This document shows, in pieces, positions 25,001 to 32,843 of a stretch of 64,000 nt of DNA. The DNA comes from Iris pallida. Its lineage: Eukaryota > Streptophyta > Magnoliopsida > Asparagales > Iridaceae. Location: contig JANAVB010029819.1 of assembly GCA_029216955.1 (NCBI GenBank), forward strand, positions 39,775,049-39,839,048, given 5' to 3'. The position numbers and the translations under genes are program-made. The notes below the pieces were generated by a model that was given only the letters and a program-made list of their open reading frames with translations, searched no databases and was not told the DNA's origin. The number at the start of each line of letters is the position of its first letter. Position 1 is the stretch's first letter.

Positions 25001-28000
25001 TATAAATGTATAACCCAAAGCAAAAGATAAAAATACAAGTAGGTACGATTTTCCAACTTCACATATAACATACTAACTTCTTGTCATACCTCCACCAAAA
25101 TACCTCAAAAACATCTGAGACTCATGAATATTACACATGAAAGATGTCGTTCTAAAATAGTAAATGACTGCACTTTATATATGACACTAATAGGAGCTTT
25201 GGAATATGCCAAAGAGATTTCATCAGTCAACTTTGGACATCTTATAATTTTATTCAGTTGATGATAGAGACTTACTAAAACTTAATATACATAATCCTAT
25301 CATGTGGTATCTTAGTCAATTAACTAGAACTTCAGATGGAATTAAGCTTTTGTTGTAGTATTGCTTTATAAGCTTCATTATCTAAATCAAATTTGATCTC
25401 CACCAAATTATTAATCCTAATCCCAAAGAATAGATCAGTGAAAATAATAAGTCTCAACTGATTTCCTAGGCTTCATTATCTCAAAAAAAATCCAGTAAAG
25501 TACATTCTTATCATATACTATAGTTGGCACAAGATGGGTTGTTCTAAATTTCTAATAGCGAACTGAACAAAACCCTTTAAAAGGGAAACTATAGTTGGCA
25601 TCCAGATGGCAATTTGATTCTACTTAGCAATCGGTCCAATAAAATTTAAGTATTTAGTTGGCTATCCTTTTGCAATCCCAATTAACAAATCACTGCAACA
25701 GGAAAGAGTTGTATAACCTTATAAGGTCAAATATTCATTCAGCTCAGTCTAAGGGTCGTGTCCTCTGTAACACTAACAAAAAGAATGTCCGTCTTTAAAA
25801 CCTCGATCCATATGTCCGTCTTTAGAACCACAATCCATGTTCATGTAGGCCTACATCTAGTCCTAGTGGCTCATTTAACTACTATCTTATTGCTCCTCCT
25901 TGTGGAGGCATCTATTGGTCTATATTGCACATGCTTAAACCAACTAAGAAGATTTGTTCTCATCTTATTCCCAATTGGCACTATCTCTAACTTTCCACAA
26001 ATGAAATCATTTATTATCGTATCTTTCAATGTATTACCACTAGTCCATCTTATCATTCTCATATATACCACACTAATCTTCTAGATATGTTTCTTAATTG
26101 TCCAACACTCTAACCCATAAAGCATTGTTGATTTTATAGCCATCCAACAGAATTTTTCTTTCAACTCCAAAGTGATCTTCTGATTACAAAGTATTCCAAA
26201 AGCACTACTCCACTTCAACCATCATGTTTTAATTTATGTATCTTTTAGTTGAAGTTACATTTCATATACTACGTTTTTGTCCTACTAACTTTAAAACCCT
26301 TACATTTGGAAGTTTCTCTCTACACCTCTATTTTAGCATCTAATCCTTGTCTACTCTCATCAAGCAACAGAATATCATCCACAAACATCATATACCATGG
26401 AACCTCCTCCTGGATATGCCTAGTAATTTCATCCATAACTAGCGCAAAAAGGTATAAACTTAATGTTGATACCTGATATAAGTCGATGGTAATAAGAAAT
26501 ATACACGCCCCAATCCAGACACTCAAGCTCTTGGGACATTATGTCGTACAAGCCTAAGTTGACTTGTACAAGGCCTATAATGTTTAGCTTTTTTTTACAA
26601 GGCCTAGAGTTATGACTCATCAATTTTAAGAATTAAGCAACGGAATATTCAAGACTTACAATTGTAGCAAAAAATACAATATTTAAACCAAGTGAATATC
26701 GAAAAAATTTTAGAATCAAACTAAAAAGTAATACTTTGCAGCAAAATTCAATCTTAGGATTATTCCATAAATTAAGGAAATCCTCCTAAAGAACAAGTGT
26801 TTCATCAAAAGAATTTATTCCAAATTGTTTCATACATTACGTCCATACTAAATAAATAAAACACCTTCTAATAAAATAAATTTACGTCGAACTTGGAAAT
26901 GAAATACGTATATTGTCTTGGAGTTCTCTCTTCACTTTCCGTTCCTTAACTGGTGGAGGTCAGTACATCAGTACACCAGAAGTATTGGTGAGTGACAAAA
27001 CTAACCCACCTAAAATCGAACACAAGTAATCAGGTGAAATACAAGCATTCATATTATTAAGTAATCATTCTATTATTTTCCTACAACCATTTCACATCCA
27101 ATACTTTTATCAATAATTCGACATCTAGTTTATCTCATTTTAGACCATTCATTTTTCCCTGTTCTCGTACAATCCAACTTAGGTTCAATTCTCAAATCGT
27201 GAGTGTGTCCTCCATTAATATTAAGATACTAAGCAACATGTTTATAATGCAAATAAGTAAAAATAAATTGTATTAAACGTCAAAGCCCGTCCCTTGAAAC
27301 AAGGATTAGTAATTGATATATAATTTCTAATAAGGGTTCGTCCCTTCAAAACAAGTGTTATGATATACATGGTGTTCAAGCGTCACACACTGTCTCTGTA
27401 AAACAAGTGTTGGCATTTATCATTTATGGGCTTGCAAAACAACTCATTAGTATGCACCGTATCTACATGATGGTCAATGGTCCTTCCTACCATAAACAGA
27501 CAGTCTTACACCCTCAAGTGATAAGGATGGTATACCCACTAGCAACTCTTTAAGTTCAGGATGGCTAATCCAATTGAAGATTTCGGATACCCAAACAACT
27601 TCTTCTCCTTAGAAGATCAGCGAAACTATTATTCTCCCTAAGCCAACACCATCCATACATATCGAACATCGTACGAGGAATTTTACTTGTACAAAAGTTG
27701 TCCATGACCAATGCATATGAATATATCTTATACGCAAATAAACATTAAGAAAGATAATGCAGCAAAATATAAGAACTATCGTTTTTTGTTCAACAAAAGA
27801 ATTACATCTATTTTCCAGAGCCTCAGCTCAAACATCGTGCCTCATAGTACTTTCCCACTAAAAGTTATCTCATGTTCCACAACAGTTTCCACAAGAGTCT
27901 CACAATGGTGCCATACAAAACACATCATGCCAGTATCATACTATCGCGACATGTGTCGATAGCTATACCGTTTAATAGTGTGGCACAATGATCCATTTAT

Positions 28001-29341
28001 TAACACTATCTTACTAAACCCAGCATTTCACGAATATCTTGAGTTCTTAATCTCCTTATTATTCCTAGCAATGTCTTTTAGCGTACCAAATTTCAAGCAA
28101 AGTAAGGATCTATTGTTCTCAAAATTCATGTTCTTAACATCGTTCAAAAGTAAAAACAAAAGTAACTGCTACATCTTTTATCTTGTTCTTTAAATTGTAA
28201 CGGTTGAATGATCCATAATGAGAAATATAGTTCTACCCATAGACCCCATTTTCAACTATTATAATATTCTCATATTTCATTGATATCATCAAAGAAGAGC
28301 TACATAAAGAAAGTACCAAGATGAAATCATATGAAAAGCCCACAACATCCATAATCCCTTCTTATTTTGTTCATTTTAGATTATGGCATATGTAATAGAG
28401 GAGGGACGAGATAATATTTTTTATTAAGAGTGAGAGATCAAGGAGAGAAGGGTTCAGTCCAGTCACTGGGTTCAGTCCACTCACTGTTTGATCAAATGCC
28501 TACGCGAGTCGAAGAGGTCCTTTGTAATGCTTGTCGTCCCGCCTTCTCTTCCTTCGCCGAATCTCTCACACACTTTGACAAAACTTTGACAGGGCTTTCA
28601 CGACGTCTTCCTATCTTCTCTCTCTCTCAGAATTATAATAATTTGGAGCAAGAATGAATGAGGGGAAGGGTCTCTTATATAGGCTTCCAATGTGGTTATA
28701 AGAAGATAAAACTCTTATCTCTATGATAACCAATTCAATCCACAAAGATATGGTTCCATGAACCTAGCCGCAAATCCGACCAATAAGATAAATAATTTTA
28801 ACCAACATTATAGAATGAATTCTATAAGAGGTAGTTAAAAGATTAATCAAAAAGATTTTTCAAAGATACTATTTAATCCATCAACATACTAGAAAATTTC
28901 TAAGATATCAAAAAAGATCCTAAGAGATCTAATATTTTAAAAGATTCCAAAAAGATCGCGATTTAATGGAAGATCTTCTTAATAGCTTATCATATCCAAA
29001 GTGGACCTCGCCCAATAATCCATCCAATATCCAACCTATTACTCAAGTCCAAATCAAACACAAATGCACCATTTTTAAACCATGTGGTTTAACCAAATCC
29101 AAAGGAACAAACCATAACCATAACCCAACTAGATAAACATGGTTCACAATTGAACCTAATCTAACCCCACTCTCTAGCCAAAAAGTAGACAGGCCTATTG
29201 TAAGGCTCAATGTAGGAGAGGGGTACGTATTGTGCCAGACCGGTATAATATTTGAAGGCGAATCCCAAATATTCCTATTTCATTTAGGAAGGGAAGGCAT
29301 CCGTGCAGGTAGTTCAAGGCTGAGGTCAAGCTATGGGCAAG

Positions 29342-29418
<77 letters not shown>

Positions 29419-30900
29419 TCCAATGGTTCACACAAAAGAATACAAGAAACCATTTACATGTATATTCATCCAAAGAAAAACAAAAAATTAATTTGGTTTA
29501 ATTTAATTTCTTCATGCATATCCTGGAACAAGAGCGGTCATGTGCTTTACAGAAATATAAGTTTAGTTTAATTGATTATGATTTTGCAACATACATACAT
29601 GTCTACTAGCTAGGAACTGACATATATGAATAACTTTATGTACAAAATCATATTAACAGATAAAAAGAAAAAGCAATAATTTTTGCAAGAAGATTGAGAA
29701 ATAACAATGTGCAATTAACAATGCCTAATTACACCATGTTATACAGCTTCAATTGTTTGATCCACAGTTGTTATTAGCAATAAGAACTAATACTAACCAT
29801 GCCCCATCTCTAGCTGATTTTGCTTCGAATTCCACTTGAGCAGCATTTTCTGGATTCTTCCCTGCACCTAAAATAGTGAAAAGAATATTACCCAGTGGTA
29901 GGTGGAGAAGAAACTAAACCCCCATGGTGAGCCCTCTTGGCTATTTCTTTTGTATCAATGCTTTTATGATGTACAGAGCATGATTATGGGTGCCAAATGC
30001 CCGTTAAAATGACCCAATATTTTTTTTTCCATAACGTGCAACCTTGTTGTTCCTGCACTTGAATCCGAACAATACATTGTCCCACGGCCTCCAGGTAGAG
30101 ATACTAAAGGCACTTGCTTATAACTCATTTCCATTTCAAACATAAGTCGCAGGTCCAAAATAGATACACACCAAATGAGTGGATTTGTTTAAATATTAGG
30201 TACCTAAGGGAGCAGATGTAGAAGGAGGCACATTGACATTGACATTTCTGAATGGAAGCGAGTCGTCGTCGCGTGGCATTGGTACGACGCTTAGCTTTCC
30301 GGGCGGTGCTTTGACCACTTTAGCCCTCTGTGCGTACCTCCTGTTTTGGAACCAATTCCAGACCTGTTTGGGCTGAATAGGAGGAGTCTTTCCAACTCGG
30401 TCGGCCGACAAACTTGAGGAAGAAAGTAAAAGCATTAGTCGAAGGGGTCGTTACCGAGGACCGTTGCCACAATCAATCTCCCTACCTAAATTTTTCGGCT
30501 AGGGCGCACACCGTGTCTCGAGAAGGTATTGCATGGTTTACTTCTTGCAAGCAAGCCTCCATCTCCACAACCTTTAAAAAAAAAAAAAACAATATTTAAT
30601 TAGTTAAACAATACAATACAATTCTATTTTATTTTGTTTTATTCGAAGCTGGTGATGCTGCCCAAGATCGATTCAGAAAAATAACACGGTGAACTGCTTC
30701 CTTGTTACAAATTTTCATGGTACCTGGAATATATAATCTAATTAATTTCTAAGCTTAGGTAACTCTCCCCCTTTCAAGAGCTTAATCAAAAGATTTTCTC
30801 TCTTTTTTTTTCGTTAATTTTAGTTTGAAGAAGAAGAACCAACCTCGTTCTGTGTGAAGCGGAAGGCTGGGCCTCCTCCGCTTTGTGGTGGTCGACCCAT
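4514..30900 (-). CDS. SHH: SHH family homeodomain + SAWADEE chromatin reader (8 exons, 26.4 kb)
   Basis: Joining eight exons (30844-30900, 30486-30571, 30204-30412, 29798-29867, 24256-24307, 23369-23512, 5805-5924, 4514-4897) gives 1122 bp and 373 residues in one frame, with GT...AG at every junction. Residues about 13-79 form a divergent homeodomain (WNWFQNRRY at 66-74). Residues about 129-262 form a SAWADEE domain, with [38 protein letters not shown] and [17 protein letters not shown]; its conserved Cys/His residues fit zinc binding. The C-terminal 110 residues are low complexity. In Arabidopsis, SHH1/DTF1 reads H3K9 methylation and recruits RNA polymerase IV for RNA-directed DNA methylation; SHH2 is its paralogue. 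I cannot tell SHH1 from SHH2 type here. The gene appears intact despite large transposon-filled introns. Confidence 0.93.
4898..5804 (-). other. SHH intron 7
   Basis: 907 bp, no identified mobile element; contains the TG microsatellite. Confidence 0.85.
5466..5497. repeat. (TG)n microsatellite
   Basis: Sixteen uninterrupted TG-type dinucleotides inside SHH intron 7. Confidence 0.95.
5805..5924 (-). CDS. SHH: SHH exon 7 (SAWADEE, zinc-binding part)
   Basis: Forty whole codons: [17 protein letters not shown], then [17 protein letters not shown] and DHDQSE. The His/Cys cluster (H..RGCRC) is the conserved zinc-ligand region. It lies 17.4 kb from exon 6. Confidence 0.93.
6659..6722 (-). pseudogene. 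trnD-GUC: Plastid trnD-GUC pseudogene
   Basis: The minus strand reads GGATTGTAGTTCAATTGGTC, the 5' half of plastid tRNA-Asp, with TGTCAAG at the anticodon loop. The T arm has lost several bases, so no cloverleaf can form. Confidence 0.8.
7046..7126 (-). pseudogene. trnY-GUA: Plastid trnY-GUA pseudogene
   Basis: The minus strand has TCGATGTCCGAGCAGTTAA, ACTGTAAA-like anticodon loop (ATTGTAAAT) and a 3' end CAGCTCAGCCCA, as in plastid tRNA-Tyr, with scattered substitutions. Confidence 0.85.
7186..7255 (-). pseudogene. trnE-UUC: Plastid trnE-UUC pseudogene
   Basis: The minus strand starts GCCCCCGTCGTCTGGTGGTT and ends CTTGGGGGTA, matching plastid tRNA-Glu. Three bases are missing next to the UUC anticodon, so it could not decode. 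Confidence 0.85.
7691..8289. other. Intronic DNA, nothing recognised
   Basis: Part of SHH intron 6. No coding frame or known element can be supported. Confidence 0.4.
8290..9400 (+). pseudogene. LINE (L1-type) reverse-transcriptase C-terminal relic
   Basis: With frame shifts and stops, the plus strand reads like the end of a plant LINE ORF2: SWKKIIGKR near 8575, then [20 protein letters not shown]-type and TSIWFHPW segments (8600-8860), and CKGD...TSYSSN (9240-9290) resembling the zinc-binding domain that follows plant LINE reverse transcriptases. All parts are broken. Ends uncertain. Confidence 0.6.
9401..9849. other. Intronic DNA, nothing recognised
   Basis: No coding frame or repeat structure seen; may include the tail of the LINE relic. 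Confidence 0.4.
9850..10968 (+). pseudogene. hAT transposase relic, catalytic-core part
   Basis: Reads LTSDIWTS near 9960, then (after a frame shift) [17 protein letters not shown] near 10007-10050, and DNASNN...LGRLFHVR...HIVNLIV near 10150-10266. These are hallmark motifs of plant hAT transposases (Ac/RICESLEEPER type). A further ALISLYKE segment lies near 10850. The frame is broken several times. The reading stops at 10968, where an LTR retrotransposon is inserted, and resumes at 19874. Confidence 0.85.
10969..12432 (-). repeat. 3' LTR of the old retrotransposon
   Basis: 1464 bp; aligns by eye along its length with 18086-19873 (shared blocks such as ATATATGTCGT, CAGTGATCC, CCATGACCATGCAT). 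Lacks the small MITE found in its partner. Confidence 0.85.
12433..12570 (-). pseudogene. Remnant of the 3' end of Ty3/gypsy pol
   Basis: GAGGACGAAAC (complement of 12453-12463) and an upstream stretch reading [14 protein letters not shown] resemble the chromodomain tail and last codons of plant chromovirus pol. Short and decayed. Confidence 0.5.
12571..13494. other. Decayed internal region of the old retrotransposon
   Basis: AT-rich, many stops in all frames; presumably former pol sequence but no domain can be recognised. Confidence 0.5.
13500..14830. mobile_element. Solo LTR with perfect 5-bp target duplication
   Basis: Starts TGTAGGACCG, ends GGGCTAACA, and is flanked by CATCA at 13495-13499 and 14831-14835. 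Near the left end is the block CTAGAGGGAGGGTGAATAG, common in LTRs of a plant retrotransposon group. There is no partner LTR. It sits in the internal region of the old retrotransposon, so it is younger than that element. A hairpin-forming CCGAGTTC...GAACTCGG lies at about 14190-14211. Confidence 0.88.
14836..16741. other. Decayed internal region of the old retrotransposon, continued
   Basis: AT- and CA-rich with stops in every frame; no domain recognised. Confidence 0.5.
16752..17237. mobile_element. MITE-like element with CCGATAC subterminal repeats
   Basis: A 10-bp direct repeat TTGCATTCAA flanks it (16742-16751, 17238-17247). Near the ends GGTTTAAAGTATCGG (left) and GGTTCACAGTATCGG (complement of right) are inverted repeats, and CGATAC/GTATCGG words are packed into both ends. 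A 9-11-bp duplication suggests a Mutator-type origin; hAT is the alternative. Confidence 0.75.
17248..18068. other. Decayed internal region of the old retrotransposon, gag end
   Basis: By orientation this should be the leader and gag part of the element. No gag motif is recognisable. Confidence 0.45.
18069..18082 (-). other. Primer-binding site (initiator tRNA-Met type)
   Basis: The minus strand reads TGGTATAAGAGTGC three bases inside the LTR, against the usual plant TGGTATCAGAGC. This fixes the element's direction. Confidence 0.75.
18086..19873 (-). repeat. 5' LTR of the old retrotransposon
   Basis: 1788 bp; longer than its partner mainly because of a 250-bp hAT-like MITE (18654-18903) and its duplication. 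Confidence 0.85.
18654..18903. mobile_element. hAT-like MITE, 250 bp, 8-bp target duplication
   Basis: Flanked by ATCTAAAC on both sides (18646-18653 and 18904-18911). Ends are inverted: CATGGTTGTAAAAG and TAGTATTCTAAAAG. Both halves carry CCTAG/GCCTAGG words. The other LTR of the same retrotransposon shows the empty site (ATCTGAAC). Confidence 0.88.
19874..20250 (+). pseudogene. hAT transposase relic, C-terminal dimerisation part
   Basis: Right after the retrotransposon's outer end the plus strand reads [13 protein letters not shown], then [11 protein letters not shown] and TPMFTVAS (19960-20070): the hATC dimerisation motif. The order fits the catalytic part at 9850-10968, so the two pieces are one transposase interrupted by the 8.9-kb LTR element. 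Confidence 0.85.
20251..20473. other. End of hAT relic and GC-rich boundary of the tandem block
   Basis: Mixed sequence leading into a GGGTCGG-rich segment (20335-20450) resembling a MITE end; its likely other end is 21320-21410. Flanks do not show a clear duplication. Confidence 0.35.
20474..21320. repeat. Higher-order tandem repeat (about 318 bp unit)
   Basis: ACTTGGTTGGGCTTTAGGC recurs at 20474, 20791 and 21109 (317 and 318 bp apart). Within each unit lies a minisatellite with several copies of GTTCTTAATCTTCGATCTTC followed by ATGTCCAG, 35-41 bp apart. No coding frame. Confidence 0.9.
21440..22870 (+). pseudogene. RTE-type LINE relic, split by a MITE
   Basis: The plus strand, with stops and shifts, reads like the C-terminal reverse-transcriptase region of plant RTE LINEs: LHQGS..SPY...LVMNEI (21480-21545), RVDSKIEL (near 21615), a KTECMNC stretch (near 21690), then after the MITE ...[12 protein letters not shown] (22530-22560) and the 3' end [15 protein letters not shown] (22765-22812). 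A hAT-like MITE interrupts it at 21799-22286. Confidence 0.8.
21799..22286. mobile_element. hAT-like MITE, 488 bp, 8-bp target duplication
   Basis: Flanked by GGATCAAT (21791-21798 and 22287-22294). Ends TAGGAGTGAGCATT and the complement TAGGGGTGAGCATT are inverted repeats. Many CGGTTTTGG/CCGAA words lie near both ends. The centre holds (TA)n at about 21992-22034 followed by a short (TG)n. Confidence 0.92.
22871..23368. other. Intron 6 sequence next to exon 6
   Basis: No mobile element recognised; likely original intron sequence. Confidence 0.45.
23369..23512 (-). CDS. SHH: SHH exon 6 (SAWADEE core)
   Basis: Acceptor TTTCAG; encodes [19 protein letters not shown], then [13 protein letters not shown] and [10 protein letters not shown] (residues 159-206). 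Ends exactly on a codon at the donor of the 17.4-kb intron 6. Confidence 0.93.
23732..24140. mobile_element. MITE in SHH intron 5 (Tourist/Harbinger-like)
   Basis: Ends AGGGATGTTTGGTTGCATG and, complemented, GGGGATGTTTGGTTGCATG are near-perfect inverted repeats. Flanks CAA and TAA suggest a 3-bp TAA-type duplication with one change. It fills more than half of the 743-bp intron 5 without disturbing the splice sites. Confidence 0.8.
24256..24307 (-). CDS. SHH: SHH exon 5 (52-bp microexon)
   Basis: A 52-bp exon between CTGCAG and GTAATA. It completes the split Trp codon and encodes [17 protein letters not shown], joining exons 4 and 6 in frame. It is far too short to show as an open frame and was found by looking for the missing SAWADEE segment. 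Confidence 0.9.
24400..25735. other. Intron 4 sequence, nothing recognised
   Basis: AT-rich with no coding frame or clear repeat pair. Confidence 0.45.
25736..26535 (-). pseudogene. RTE-type LINE relic (minus strand)
   Basis: The minus strand reads [21 protein letters not shown] then [18 protein letters not shown] (26320-26490), where the (F/V)DD box is the reverse-transcriptase active site, and further on [14 protein letters not shown] and [15 protein letters not shown] (25871-26071). The parts are in order but separated by stops and gaps. The upstream end stops near 26535 at an LTR-like sequence. Confidence 0.85.
26542..28700 (-). repeat. LTR-like sequence related to the intron 6 retrotransposon
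   Basis: Starts TGTCGTACAAGCCTAAGTT, close to the right LTR at 18086, and keeps the same order of blocks: GTTGTCCATGACCA near 27696, AGGAGAGAAG near 28440, CACTGTTTGA near 28485. On the minus strand TATATAAGAGAC (near 28675) could be its TATA box. No partner was found; the right end is not fixed. It may be a solo LTR or a truncated element of a related family. Confidence 0.6.
28701..29344. other. Intron 4 sequence, possibly U3 of the LTR
   Basis: AT-rich; could be the rest of the LTR, whose outer end I could not place. No other feature seen. Confidence 0.35.
29345..29416. repeat. (TA)n microsatellite, 72 bp
   Basis: Uninterrupted AT dinucleotides inside SHH intron 4. It creates false Ile-Tyr open frames on both strands. 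Confidence 0.95.
29798..29867 (-). CDS. SHH: SHH exon 4 (start of SAWADEE domain)
   Basis: Encodes [11 protein letters not shown] then [13 protein letters not shown], the opening motif of SAWADEE. The Trp codon is split across intron 4. Confidence 0.92.
30204..30412 (-). CDS. SHH: SHH exon 3 (homeodomain recognition helix)
   Basis: Begins after TCCTCAAG and completes the split serine codon. Contains [17 protein letters not shown] (residues 63-79), the DNA-recognition helix, then a proline- and asparagine-containing linker. Intron 2 before it is only 73 bp. Confidence 0.92.
30486..30571 (-). CDS. SHH: SHH exon 2 (homeodomain helices 1-2)
   Basis: Follows an A-rich (T-rich on the minus strand) acceptor tract ending AAAG. 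Encodes [10 protein letters not shown]...ALAEKF, the first part of the homeodomain, and ends in phase 2 at AG|GTAGGG. Confidence 0.9.
30844..30900 (-). CDS. SHH: SHH exon 1 (residues 1-19)
   Basis: Starts at the ATG whose complement ends at 30900 and reads MGRPPQSGG...FTQNE, the usual N-terminus of SHH proteins, then a GT donor. An overlapping longer open frame upstream is in another phase and is not the start. Confidence 0.92.
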
Positions 30901-31060
30901 TAGAGCTCTCTCTCTCTGTGCTGCTGCTGCTGCTGCTGCTGTCGTCTCCTCTCTCTTCAAACAATCAAATAATCTTCAAGACATGAACGAACTGGCCAAC
31001 TCAGTTTTGAAAACAGAAATTTTAGTTGGATTGAACTAAAAAAACCCTAGCCATGTTTTG
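30901..31060 (-). promoter_or_regulatory. SHH 5' UTR / proximal promoter
   Basis: Directly upstream of the ATG on the minus strand are a (GA)n tract and six CAG triplets (complement of GCTGCTGCT at about 30920-30940), typical of plant 5' UTRs. The exact transcription start is not evident. Confidence 0.55.
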
Positions 31061-31182
31061 GATCTCCTTCCTCTTCCTCCAGCCTAGCCCATCATACAAA
31101 TAAATATTTAAGGCTGCCAATGGTCCGGATTCGGATTGGGTTCCTCACCACCAAATTGACAACAACTCCGGCACTCTAGTTA

Positions 31183-31570
31183 GACCATCTCCAATGGTGA
31201 TTTCTAAAATTGAGTTCTTATCCTACTTGGCATTGTACTTTAAGGAAATTTCTATCCTAGTTGGAAGAGTTTCTACATAGAAATTGTAGACATACAAAAA
31301 TGTTCTCCAATGGTTCTCCATTTCTATCCTATGTGTCACATAGTAAAAGAACCAATTTAATGGTGTGGGGCCCAATAATAATTGTCATGAGAGATAGGAG
31401 AATTTCTATGAGAGTTTCTACATGTAGAAACCCTCCTAGAAAGTTTCCATCCTACATCATTGCCACCTAGGATAGAAATGGTGATAGAAATCACCATTGG
31501 GAGAAGTTTTTTCTAAAATGGATTTCTTCCATAAAAATAGGGAAGATAGAAACCCCCATTGGAGATGGTC
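31183..31570. mobile_element. Tourist/Harbinger-like MITE, 388 bp, TTA duplication
   Basis: Perfect 15-bp inverted ends GACCATCTCCAATGG, flanked by TTA at 31180-31182 and 31571-31573. Internal CCATTGG/CCAATGG words recur. It lies about 280 bp upstream of the SHH start codon. Confidence 0.92.
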
Positions 31571-31571
31571 T

Positions 31572-32101
31572 TAGAGCTGTCAAGATGGACCGGCGGGACG
31601 GGGCGGACGGGGCGGGCCGCGGGCTAGACGGACCGGTCCGCTTAATTTTTTTAATTTTTTAGTTATTATTTTAGTTTCTTAAAAGGAAAAAAAAAAATCA
31701 TATATATAATATTTTCTACTCACTTTCATATGCATCAAACTACAGGTAAAATACAAGAAACATTATAATAGTAGATATTTCTTTAAAACACCTTCATTCA
31801 TGTAAATAAATGACCAAATTTAATATTTTATACGTCATTACTTGGATTAAATGAGAATTTTTATCATTTATAATACATATCTCATATATGTGCTAAATAA
31901 AAAAATTAAAAATTTTATAAAAAATTAGATGGCGGGCCAACCCACTTGGCCCGCGGGTTAGCCCACCGAGGGACGGGCTACTAGCAGGCCAGCCCGCCTA
32001 GGCCCGCCTGTTTGGCGGGCTCCTAAATGCTCGGCCCAACCCACCTTTTTGGCGGGCGAGGCGGGCCGGCCCAACAGGCTTAGTCCATTTTGATAGCTCT
32101 A
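31572..32101. mobile_element. hAT-like MITE, 530 bp, adjoining the Tourist MITE
   Basis: Ends TAGAGCTGTCAAGATGGAC and, complemented, TAGAGCTATCAAAATGGAC. GGCGGGC/GCCCGCC words crowd both ends while the middle is AT-rich. The duplication is CTCTAGT on the left (now beyond the Tourist MITE, 31174-31180) and CTCGTAGT on the right, one base different in length. The Tourist MITE inserted at its left edge afterwards. Confidence 0.85.
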
Positions 32102-32838
32102 CTCGTAGTGTGTAAATATATTTTTTATAACTATATATCACTTAAAAGCGTAAGTATATTTTTTATAACTATATGTTGAGTATTTTGTCCTCAAATACTA
32201 CGTCATTTTAAACACAAATTTACTAATACAAACTAAAAAATATATACACCCTCAAATTAGGGTGAGCGTCAGTATAATTAGTCGATATTTTGTCAAATTG
32301 TTCGGTATTTTTGTAATCGGTATTTAAAAAATCAATATCAATATCATACCATTTAGAATCGAGTTTTTCGATTTCGATTAAATCGTTAGTTGGTGAAGTT
32401 TGTTCAATATTGCTATTTTACCATAACATTTGATCAATCAACACACTTAATATCATAGAACCTCTTAACCTAGAAATATATTTTTTTTGGAAGCAGTCAA
32501 GCCTCTATACCAACCAAGCAATTAATCAAATTTATTAGAACAATATATAACAAGTCGCAAACACCTAAAATATGAGCTTAAAAGATCAAACACGATTATT
32601 AAGTTTAATTTTTAGTATAAAGTATACCAAAATTCACTTCAAAATTCTCTGGAAAAAAAAATTCAATTCTTAGTGTTCTTAACATAACTTAAAGTCCACC
32701 AAAATCGATCCATTCGAAGTTCTAAGAAAATGATTCTCAACTACAACAAAGATAAAAAATAAAAATGAGTAGCATAAAATTATCACAAACAATATTCAAA
32801 GAAAAAATGTATACAAATTTAGAAGACATGGAAGACAT
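32102..32838. other. AT-rich spacer upstream of SHH
   Basis: Contains a TATATTTTTTATAACTATAT direct duplication (near 32115 and 32155) and, from about 32265, a degraded segment with GGTGAGCGTC resembling a MITE end. No gene. Confidence 0.4.
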
Positions 32839-32843
32839 ACCAC

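Noticed and set aside
26536..26541. CATTA before the intron 4 LTR as a target duplication
   Set aside because: The same bases precede the right LTR of the intron 6 element, where they are internal sequence next to the primer-binding site.
29207..29571. Open frames rich in Ile-Tyr on both strands
   Set aside because: They are translations of the (TA)n microsatellite at 29345-29416 in SHH intron 4.
30782..30964. Minus-strand open frame with a Ser run overlapping the SHH start
   Set aside because: It is in another phase from the SHH start codon; its repeats come from the CAG/GA tracts of the 5' UTR.
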